A DNA stretch of 64,000 bases from Mycolicibacterium austroafricanum (GTDB lineage Bacteria; Actinomycetota; Actinomycetes; Mycobacteriales; Mycobacteriaceae). Location: the NCBI RefSeq assembly GCF_000612725.1, contig NZ_HG964462.1, positions 62,001 through 126,000 of the forward strand. The letters are read 5' to 3'. Both the position numbers and the translations under genes were made by a program. Shown here piece by piece: positions 1-6,361 of this stretch (its first letter is position 1; every line of letters begins with the position of its first letter). The notes below the pieces were generated by a model that saw nothing but the letters and a program-made list of their open reading frames with translations, did not search any database and was not told the DNA's origin.

Positions 1-251
1 AGTCCGGCGAGGGTCGCTACGTCGCCGGCGAAGCCGTGCTCGACGAACTGGAGGGCGAGGGCCGGGTGGTCTTCCGCTACCGCGAGAACCTCAACGGTTC
101 AATGCGCGGTATCGCGGGCGTCAGCTCGGCCAACGGTCGTGTCGTCGGCCTGATGCCACACCCCGAGCACGCCACCGAGGCGCTGACCGGCCCGTCCGAC
201 GACGGGCTCGGCATCTTCTACTCCGCGCTGGACGCAGTTTTGGTGTCCTGA
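1..251 (+). CDS. purQ: Phosphoribosylformylglycinamidine synthase subunit PurQ (3' end only)
   Basis: This is the C-terminal part of the glutaminase subunit of FGAM synthase, which releases ammonia from glutamine for PurL in the fourth step of de novo purine synthesis. The 5' end lies outside the window and the gene is read in the frame beginning at base 3. The visible protein carries MPHPEHA, which holds the His and Glu of the class I glutamine amidotransferase triad; the nucleophilic Cys is upstream of the window. It ends normally with FYSALDAVLVS. Its partner purL lies about 6 kb downstream, separated by the T7SS-like cassette, the encapsulin pair, pepC and a VOC gene. Confidence 0.95.
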   Translation, partial: SGEGRYVAGEAVLDELEGEGRVVFRYRENLNGSMRGIAGVSSANGRVVGLMPHPEHATEALTGPSDDGLGIFYSALDAVLVS

Positions 252-270
252 CCCCTGTTTTGCCGGTGTT

Positions 271-292
271 AGGTTCGAATTTCGACGAACCT
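271..292. promoter_or_regulatory. Inverted repeat and candidate promoter before the T7SS-like cassette
   Basis: The arms AGGTTCG (271-277) and CGAACCT (286-292) are perfect inverted repeats around an 8-bp centre. A -10-like TAGGTT overlaps the first arm at 270-275, which would place transcription start near 282 and leave a leader of about 24 nt carrying a purine-rich RBS just before the GTG at 306. The overlap of palindrome and -10 suggests an operator for an unidentified regulator. This is inference from position and symmetry. Confidence 0.45.
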
Positions 293-305
293 GGCAGGGG
301 GAACG

Positions 306-590
306 GTGTTAGTTGATCCGGACTTGTTGCGCGCGTTCGCCGCGCAGGTCGACGCGGCCGCGGCGGTAATCGGCGGATCCCATATCGGTACCACCGCGGA
401 GACAGCGGGCGACGGTCTTCCCGGTTCGGAGACGCAATGGTCTGCGCGGCAGGTCGGAGTGCATCTCAAATTGATCGCCGAGGACATTGCCGACGACATT
501 GCGGCCATGGGTGACGCGGTGCGCGGAGCGGGGGACAGCTACGAAGTCACCGACGAAGCATTGGCGGGCGATTTCAAGAAGCTGTTCTGA
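306..590 (+). CDS. Small EspC-like (DUF2580-type) T7SS-associated protein
   Basis: A 94-residue, mostly alpha-helical acidic protein that resembles the EspC/DUF2580 group of small ESX-associated proteins: it opens with VDPDLLRAFAAQVDAAAAVI and ends with a helix containing GAGDSYEVTDEALAGDFKKLF-type residues. No signal peptide is visible. GTG at 306 is chosen because a GGCAGGGGGAA purine tract precedes it closely. The next gene begins 3 nt after its stop, so the two are almost certainly co-translated. In known ESX/LXG systems such small helical proteins pair with a larger effector and carry or complete the export signal; that role is inferred here. No ESX core genes are in the window. Confidence 0.75.
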   Translation: MLVDPDLLRAFAAQVDAAAAVIGGSHIGTTAETAGDGLPGSETQWSARQVGVHLKLIAEDIADDIAAMGDAVRGAGDSYEVTDEALAGDFKKLF

Positions 591-593
591 GTC

Positions 594-1928
594 GTGCTGC
601 CCACCCGTTCGCGTCTGCGAAGTTGGAACCCGGAATCGCTGACTGTTGCCGCCGCGTCGCTCAGGGCGTCGGGGACGGAGTTCTACGAGACAGTCCGCGA
701 ACTTGACGACGGAATCGATCGGATGGACGAGGCCGAAACCTGGCAGGGGTCGGCGCATACCGCGGCGGCAGCGATGTTCGGCAGAGCCACCGACAGGGCG
801 TCTGCGTTCAAGGACTACACCGAGAGGGCCGCGGCGACCCTCCAGCGTGGCGGGTCCTTGATCTCGAACTACCGGACCCAGGTGCAGTCAAAGGCCGACG
901 AGATAGATGCGGGCCCACTCAATGTTTCCGATCAGTGGGTGGTGTTCATCGACCCAGCAGGGATGTCGGCGGAAAGGGCGGCCGAACTCGAGGCGCAGGC
1001 GAATGCCGTACAGGCTGAGCTGAATCCACTGTTGACCGCGCTCGACGAAGCCGATTCGACCGCATCCACATCTCTGCTCGCGACGCAGGCCACCGAAGGA
1101 ATCTCCCCGGATCTTCCGGTGAAGCCGCCTATTCCGCTGACACGGCCACCGGGTGACGAAGTGCCAAGCCCCGACACCGAGGAAGGCAGGCAGTTCCAGG
1201 AAATCGCCCGATCCCAGGACATGGCCACCACCGTCCGCGACATCACCGACATAGAGGATCGAGACGGCAATCGGGTCACGACCTACACGATGATGGATGG
1301 CAGCACCCAGGTCGCCACCGAGTTCATCGACCAGGGCCTGCCCAGTCAGCAGGTCTACCCGGCCGGAACGACGCGGGTCCTGCACAGCGACAAGAACGGC
1401 AACTGGATCTCGGAGACCATGACCACTCCGCTGGAGGACGGTGGCATCAAGACGAATGTGTCGTGGGCGGATGGCACGACGATCACCATGACGGAGACCG
1501 CCGCCGGCGTCCGCACCGGCAGCTGTATCACGGCAGACGGCAGGGAGAGCGTCCTTCCGGACGAATTCTTCACCGACCCGCTTCCAACCTTGGCCGGAGG
1601 TGCGCTTTCGGGATTGGAAACCAAAGCGGGACAGGGTATTCCCGCTCTGACGTCGGCGGAACTGGACAAGGTCAAGACGGGCGCGAAGTGGGGTGGGCCG
1701 GCGATCGGTCTTGCCACGATGGCCTACAACATGGTGTCGGCGGAGACGCTGCACGACGCCTGCGTCGCCGGTGTCTCGGGGACCTTCGGCACGGTGGGCA
1801 GTATCGCGACGGCAGGGGTGGGCGGTGCGGCCTTCGGCCCGGTAGGAGCCTTCGTCGGTAGCTTGGGTGGGTCCTGGGCGTTCGGATACGTCGGCTCGGT
1901 GGTCGGGGAAGTGCTCTGTCCCAAGTGA
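594..1928 (+). CDS. WXG-type T7SS substrate with glycine-zipper C-terminus (toxin-like)
   Basis: A 444-residue protein. Residues about 10-110 form a helical WXG100-like region with a W-Q-G turn at 50-52 (ETWQGSAH). Residues about 215-330 are beta-rich and Gly/Asp/Thr-rich (DGSTQVATEF, DKNGNWISET, WADGTTITMT), resembling YD/Rhs-like strands. The C-terminus, about G393-G440, is a hydrophobic glycine-zipper stretch with many GxxxG spacings, ending in VLCPK. There is no Sec signal. The gene sits 3 nt after the EspC-like gene and overlaps the downstream membrane protein by 4 nt (GTGA). The layout of export partner, large effector and membrane protein resembles LXG-type membrane-depolarising toxins such as S. 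aureus TspA with its immunity protein. A structural or envelope role is also possible. Function is not proven by sequence. Confidence 0.65.
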   Translation: MLPTRSRLRSWNPESLTVAAASLRASGTEFYETVRELDDGIDRMDEAETWQGSAHTAAAAMFGRATDRASAFKDYTERAAATLQRGGSLISNYRTQVQSKADEIDAGPLNVSDQWVVFIDPAGMSAERAAELEAQANAVQAELNPLLTALDEADSTASTSLLATQATEGISPDLPVKPPIPLTRPPGDEVPSPDTEEGRQFQEIARSQDMATTVRDITDIEDRDGNRVTTYTMMDGSTQVATEFIDQGLPSQQVYPAGTTRVLHSDKNGNWISETMTTPLEDGGIKTNVSWADGTTITMTETAAGVRTGSCITADGRESVLPDEFFTDPLPTLAGGALSGLETKAGQGIPALTSAELDKVKTGAKWGGPAIGLATMAYNMVSAETLHDACVAGVSGTFGTVGSIATAGVGGAAFGPVGAFVGSLGGSWAFGYVGSVVGEVLCPK

Positions 1929-2668
1929 AGCCCTTGATATCTGTTGCCGCAACGGCTCTGGTGTGCGGAACGTTCGCGTTGTTCTGCACAGTTTGGGCTT
2001 TCAAGCTGTTCGCGCAGGGTCGCTACCTGTCGATGTCGGTCGTCATCGGCTTCGCCGTATTTGCTTTCGGCCTTCTCGCCGTGAGGCTGATCGTGGCAAT
2101 GGGGAGGGTCCGGCCGAGAGTCCAGTACGGCGACGGGGGAACGCTGGTGCGGCCCGATCCGAAAGTGGATCGGCTGGCCCTGATGTCGACGCTCGCTGCC
2201 TTCGTCTCCATGTTGCTGTATGCGGTCTTCGGTTCCCTCGGCATGGCTGAGCTTCCCGGCGTCACCCGTGACCAGAAGTGGTTCGTGCTGATGAGCGCCG
2301 CAGGCGTAGTCGTCGGGGTGCCCAGTCTCTGCCGGATCGCCACCCAGGGTGGGATGAGCTACCTCCGACTGAGTGGCGTCGGATTCGAAGTCGGAGACGC
2401 CTATTCCCGCGCGGAGCACACATGGGACGACCTCTCGGACGTCTCGGATCGGTCGGTGGCAAGGAAGTGGGCTCACACCGCCGGCAGCAGCTATCTGACC
2501 ACTTCCGACGGTCGGACCCGGATACTCGCGTCGGACTGGTACACCCCGGACGGTTTCGCGTTGCGCAGGCTGCTGCGCTTCTACTGGCAACACCCCGAGT
2601 TCCGTGACGAACTGACCGACAGACGAGCTGCCCAGCGTCTGAGGGATCAATGGTGGGGGCCAACGTGA
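1925..2668 (+). CDS. Polytopic membrane protein, candidate immunity/partner of the WXG-type protein
   Basis: A 247-residue protein with about four hydrophobic segments (residues ~5-27, 35-58, 84-106, 117-140), followed by a soluble C-terminal domain of about 105 residues rich in Trp and Arg. I do not recognise a named family. GTG at 1925 overlaps the upstream TGA (GTGA), which indicates translational coupling to the glycine-zipper protein. That coupling and the membrane topology are what one expects of an immunity protein against a membrane-inserting effector, but an accessory or anchoring role would look the same. It is the last clear gene of the cassette; convergent encapsulin genes begin about 170 nt later. 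Confidence 0.65.
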   Translation: MKPLISVAATALVCGTFALFCTVWAFKLFAQGRYLSMSVVIGFAVFAFGLLAVRLIVAMGRVRPRVQYGDGGTLVRPDPKVDRLALMSTLAAFVSMLLYAVFGSLGMAELPGVTRDQKWFVLMSAAGVVVGVPSLCRIATQGGMSYLRLSGVGFEVGDAYSRAEHTWDDLSDVSDRSVARKWAHTAGSSYLTTSDGRTRILASDWYTPDGFALRRLLRFYWQHPEFRDELTDRRAAQRLRDQWWGPT

Positions 2669-2744
2669 TGCGAAAATCATTGTCCGGAATCGGCATCGCC
2701 GACGACAGGCTGTTTTCGCTGGTCGACCCGCGCTGAACCTGACT

Positions 2745-2804
2745 GCGAGCGTGCGTGAAATAGCCTAAATTGCCGGCGTGTCGCCCGCAGACACGCACGG
2801 TCGC
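2745..2804. repeat. Long imperfect inverted repeat between convergent genes (REP-like)
   Basis: Arms GCGAGCGTGCGTG (2745-2757) and CACGCACGGTCGC (2792-2804) pair at 12 of 13 positions. A smaller hairpin, GTGTC and GACAC around a 7-nt loop, lies inside the 34-nt centre, next to the second arm. It lies between the end of the T7SS-like cassette (+) and the end of the encapsulin gene (-), so a bidirectional terminator role is plausible. Without a genome search I cannot say whether it is a dispersed family. Confidence 0.5.
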
Positions 2805-2841
2805 GAGAGGGAGGGGACAGGGGAGGGGAGGGGCGGCTACC

Positions 2842-3639
2842 TCAGGCGCTGAGCGCGACCGAGGCCTCGGCGGTGTAGCACAGGAACGTCATCGTCTCCT
2901 GCAGGTACAGCTGCACCGTCTCGGCGTCGTGCGACAGGTACCCGATGCACACGTCGGTGCCCAGCTGCAGGTCGAAATCACCGCCGCGGGTGGACAGCAC
3001 GATCGCACCGTCGATGGCGGGAGCCCAGATGATGTCGCCGTCGACGAGCCGGTTGAGGTGCTCACGGATCGGATAGCCGTGCGCGGTGGTCTCGCTCACC
3101 TTGGTGTAGACGTCGGCCGACAACAGCACGCTGTACGGTCCGTCGACGCCGGCCAGCCGCAGCTCCGACAGCGCCTGGCTGATGACGTCGGGGATCTCGC
3201 GCGGATCCTCGGGCAGCGCCAGGGCCGGGCACGAACTCGACCTGCGGATGCCGTTGATGTGCGCGGCCTCGTAGCCCTCGAAGATCGCCCGGTCCTCGGC
3301 GAACGCCAGCTTCTTGGCGGCCTCCTTGACCGGATCCCAGTCGGAGTCCTGCGACCCGCGTTCGACGTCGTCGATGTCGATCCGCTTGAGGCTGAACGGA
3401 ACCCGCAGCCGCACCAACGGCTGCGCGTCCCGCAGGTGCGCGACGACACCGTCACCGGGGGAGGCGACGTCGCGCAGATGACCGGTGCTCACCCCGGCGG
3501 TGACAGGACCGCCCGGCTCGCTGACGTCGACGACCCGGCGACCCGCTATGTAGCGCTTGAACGTGCGGGTGGCCTCCTCCTCGATCTGGGCCCATGCCGC
3601 GTCGGTGACCGGTGCGAGCTGCCGGTACAGGTTGTTCAT
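2842..3639 (-). CDS. enc: Type 1 encapsulin shell protein
   Basis: A 265-residue HK97-fold shell protein of the Linocin_M18/Cfp29 family, which assembles into a protein nanocompartment. It opens with MNNLYRQLAPVTDAAWAQIE, typical of the family N-terminus that lines the shell interior and binds cargo peptides. The length matches mycobacterial encapsulins. ATG at 3639 overlaps the stop of the upstream DyP gene (ATGA), so shell and cargo are translated together. In the family the shell packages DyP peroxidase for oxidative-stress defence. Confidence 0.95.
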   Translation of the reverse strand: MNNLYRQLAPVTDAAWAQIEEEATRTFKRYIAGRRVVDVSEPGGPVTAGVSTGHLRDVASPGDGVVAHLRDAQPLVRLRVPFSLKRIDIDDVERGSQDSDWDPVKEAAKKLAFAEDRAIFEGYEAAHINGIRRSSSCPALALPEDPREIPDVISQALSELRLAGVDGPYSVLLSADVYTKVSETTAHGYPIREHLNRLVDGDIIWAPAIDGAIVLSTRGGDFDLQLGTDVCIGYLSHDAETVQLYLQETMTFLCYTAEASVALSA

Positions 3640-4661
3640 CGCGGTTGTCCTTTCAGACTGCCGATCGCCAGTGATCCCGCATAGCCGACCGGTGTCACAT
3701 CGGTGGGCGCCACGGTGTCCGACGCCGAATTCGGAAGCGGCGGAGGGTTGTTGAGGAAATCCATGACCGGCGTGAAGAACATCGACCCGGTGACGGCCGT
3801 CGAGAAGTCCAGCACGCGGTCGGTGTTGCCGGGCGGGTCGCCGATGAACATGTTGCGCAGCATCCGCTCGGTGACCGCCGCGGTGCGCGAGTATCCGATG
3901 AAGTAGGTGCCGAACTCGCCGGCCCCGATTTCACCGAACGGCATGTTGTGCCGCACGATCTTGAGCTCGGTGCCGTCTTCGTCTTCGATGACGTTGAGCG
4001 CCACATGGGAGTTGGCCGGCTTGACCGCGTCGTCGAGTTCGATGTCGTCGAGTTTGGTGCGGCCGATCACCCGCTCCTGTTCCTCGGTCGACAGCGCGTT
4101 CCACGCGTCCATCAGGTGCAGATACTTCTGCACGTGCACGTAGCAGCCGCCCGCGAAGTCGGGGTCTTCGTCCCCGATCTGGGTGGCGCTGTCGGCCAGC
4201 GGACCGTCGGGGTTCTCGGTGCCGTCGACGAATCCGAGCAGGTCCCGGTTGTCGAAGAACCGGAAGCCGTGGGTCTCGTCGACGACGGTGATTGCGCCCA
4301 TCGCGGCGACCAGCTTGGTCGCCAGTTCGAAGCAGACGTCCATCGTCTCGGCGCGGATGTGGAACAGCAGATCGCCCGGCGTCGACGGTGCGTGATGGCG
4401 GCCGCCGTCGAGCTCGATGAACGGATGTAGCTCTGCCGGGCGCGGCCCGGAGAACAGTCGGTCCCAGGCCCGCGACCCGATCGACGTCACCACCGAGAGC
4501 CGCTTGGCCGGGTCCCGGAAACCGACGGCGCGCACCAGACCGGCGATGTCACCGAGCGCGTCGTGCACAGCCTCCTCGCCACCATCGTCGATGGTGGCCA
4601 CCAGGAAGATCGCTGCGGGTGTCAGCGGTGCCAGGACCGGCTGTGGCAGGGGAGCAGGCAC
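3636..4661 (-). CDS. dyp: Dye-decolorizing (DyP-type) heme peroxidase, encapsulin cargo
   Basis: A 341-residue DyP peroxidase that reduces H2O2 with a heme cofactor. The family GxxDG motif appears as GFVDGTENP (Asp146 is the catalytic distal acid), the proximal heme ligand is probably His219 (NSHVALN), and Arg237 (IVRHNMPFG) is the distal arginine. The last dozen residues, GSLAIGSLKGQPR, form a flexible tail with the GSLxIGSLKG cargo-loading peptide that docks inside encapsulin. The gene lies immediately upstream of and overlaps the shell gene by 4 nt. It is transcribed divergently from pepC, whose start is about 50 nt away. Confidence 0.95.
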   Translation of the reverse strand: MPAPLPQPVLAPLTPAAIFLVATIDDGGEEAVHDALGDIAGLVRAVGFRDPAKRLSVVTSIGSRAWDRLFSGPRPAELHPFIELDGGRHHAPSTPGDLLFHIRAETMDVCFELATKLVAAMGAITVVDETHGFRFFDNRDLLGFVDGTENPDGPLADSATQIGDEDPDFAGGCYVHVQKYLHLMDAWNALSTEEQERVIGRTKLDDIELDDAVKPANSHVALNVIEDEDGTELKIVRHNMPFGEIGAGEFGTYFIGYSRTAAVTERMLRNMFIGDPPGNTDRVLDFSTAVTGSMFFTPVMDFLNNPPPLPNSASDTVAPTDVTPVGYAGSLAIGSLKGQPR

Positions 4662-4711
4662 GGCTCGACCCTAATTCAAGATCGGAAGGGATGGTCGGCG
4701 AAGATGGAAAG

Positions 4712-5974
4712 ATGCCTGCTAGCCCCCAGGGTCTCTGTGAGTTCATCGACGCCTCACCGTCTCCGTTCCACGTGTGCCGCACTGCCGCGGAGAGGTTGCT
4801 CGCGGCCGGGTTCACCGAACTGTCCGAGAGCGACCCGTGGCCGGGCGCCGGAGACCACTTCGCGGTGCGTGCCGGATCGCTGATCGCGTGGCGCTCGCCG
4901 GACGGAAGCCGCGCCCTGCCGTTTCGTATCGTCGGCGCCCACACCGACAGCCCCAACCTGCGCGTCAAGCAGCACCCGGACCGGTTCGTGGCGGGGTGGC
5001 AGGTCGTCGCGCTGCAGCCCTACGGCGGGGCCTGGCTGAACTCGTGGCTTGACCGTGACCTGGGGGTCAGCGGTCGGCTGTCGGTCCGCGACGGCAACTC
5101 GATCCGGCACACCCTGGTGCGGGTCGACGACCCGATCCTGCGGGTGCCGCAGCTGGCCATCCACCTGTCCGAGGACCGTAAGGGTGTTGAGCTCAACCCG
5201 CAGCGGCACGTCAACGCCGTGTGGGGCACAGGAACCGGCGCCCGATCCTTCCTCGACTTCGTCGCGGGGCGGGCCGGCGTCGTCGGCGACGACGTGCTCG
5301 GCTTCGACCTGATGACCCACGACCTGACCCCGTCCCGGCTGGCCGGGGTGGACGACAACCTGGTCAGCGCGCCGCGACTGGACAACCAGGCGACGTGCTA
5401 CGCAGGCCTGGAGGCGTTCCTGTCCGCCCGCGCGGGCGCAGACGCCGTTCCGGTGCTGGTGCTGTTCGATCACGAGGAGGTCGGTTCGCAATCCGACCAC
5501 GGCGCCCAGTCCGAGCTGCTGCTGACCGTGCTGGAGCGCATCACGCTGGCCGCGGGCGGCAGCCGGGAGGACTTCCTGCGCCGACTGCCGGCGTCGATGG
5601 TCGCCTCGGGCGACATGGCGCACGCCACCCACCCGAACTACCCGGACCGCCACGAGCCCGGCCACCTGATCGAGGTCAACGCCGGCCCGGTGCTCAAGGT
5701 GCAGCCCAACCTGCGCTACGCCACCGACGGGCGCACCGCCGCGGCGTTCGCGCTGGCCTGCGCGCAGGCCGGGGTGAACCTGCAGCGCTATGAGCACCGC
5801 GCCGATCTGCCCTGCGGGTCGACCATCGGCCCGATGACGGCGGCGAACACCGGGATCCCCACCGTCGACGTCGGCGCTGCCCAGCTGGCGATGCACTCGG
5901 CGCGTGAGGTGATGGGGGCCGCCGATGTCGCCGACTATTCTGCGGCGCTTGCGGCTTTCTTGTCACCGGGCTGA
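4712..5974 (+). CDS. pepC: M18 family aminopeptidase
   Basis: A 420-residue zinc aminopeptidase of the M18 (aspartyl aminopeptidase) family that removes N-terminal acidic residues from peptides. Metal and catalytic motifs are visible: AHTDSPNLRVK (His77), VDDNLVSAPRLDN, FDHEEVGS and the C-terminal MHSAREV histidine. ATG at 4712 (MPASPQGLCEFIDASPSPFH) is chosen because family proteins begin at this point and a GGAAAG precedes it; an upstream in-frame ATG at 4691 would add seven residues. Stand-alone housekeeping enzyme, followed closely by the VOC gene. Confidence 0.93.
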   Translation: MPASPQGLCEFIDASPSPFHVCRTAAERLLAAGFTELSESDPWPGAGDHFAVRAGSLIAWRSPDGSRALPFRIVGAHTDSPNLRVKQHPDRFVAGWQVVALQPYGGAWLNSWLDRDLGVSGRLSVRDGNSIRHTLVRVDDPILRVPQLAIHLSEDRKGVELNPQRHVNAVWGTGTGARSFLDFVAGRAGVVGDDVLGFDLMTHDLTPSRLAGVDDNLVSAPRLDNQATCYAGLEAFLSARAGADAVPVLVLFDHEEVGSQSDHGAQSELLLTVLERITLAAGGSREDFLRRLPASMVASGDMAHATHPNYPDRHEPGHLIEVNAGPVLKVQPNLRYATDGRTAAAFALACAQAGVNLQRYEHRADLPCGSTIGPMTAANTGIPTVDVGAAQLAMHSAREVMGAADVADYSAALAAFLSPG

Positions 5975-5988
5975 CTTAGGGTCGGGCC

Positions 5989-6330
5989 ATGTCACTGAAA
6001 GTTGAGATGGTCACGTTCGACTGTGTGGATCCTGACGCCCTCGCCGACTGGTGGTCCAAGGCGGCCGGCGGCGAGGTGAACGCGGTCGCACCAGGCGAAT
6101 TCGTCATGGTCGTGCGCGAGGGTGGGCCCACCCTCGGGTTCCAGCGGGTGCCCGATCCGACACCCGGCAAGAACAAGGTGCACCTGGACTTCCACGCCGA
6201 GGACCGCGAAGCCGAGGTCGCCCGGCTGGTCGGTTTGGGCGCGCGGGAGACGGGGCGGAACAACTTCGGTCCCGAATTCGAGTGGGCGGTGCTGGCCGAC
6301 CCGGAGGGCAACGCGTTCTGTGTGGCCTGA
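5989..6330 (+). CDS. VOC (glyoxalase/bleomycin resistance-like) superfamily protein
   Basis: A 113-residue single-domain VOC protein with two beta-alpha-beta-beta-beta modules (FDCVDPDALADWW... and HLDFHAEDREAEVARL ... ADPEGNAFCV). Such proteins bind a metal or small ligand, but no substrate can be assigned. The candidate metal ligands are the His in HLDFH and the terminal Glu in PEGNAF. A -10-like TAGGGT (5977-5982) lies 6 nt before the ATG, so the mRNA is probably leaderless. It sits 14 nt after pepC and just before purL. Confidence 0.85.
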   Translation: MSLKVEMVTFDCVDPDALADWWSKAAGGEVNAVAPGEFVMVVREGGPTLGFQRVPDPTPGKNKVHLDFHAEDREAEVARLVGLGARETGRNNFGPEFEWAVLADPEGNAFCVA

Positions 6331-6361
6331 GTCGCACCGGCGTGCTGGCTAGACTGGCGCG

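Noticed and set aside
594..1928. Reading the large WXG-type protein as an ordinary Rhs/YD toxin with an enzymatic tip
   Set aside because: The C-terminus is a hydrophobic glycine zipper without nuclease, deaminase or other catalytic motifs.
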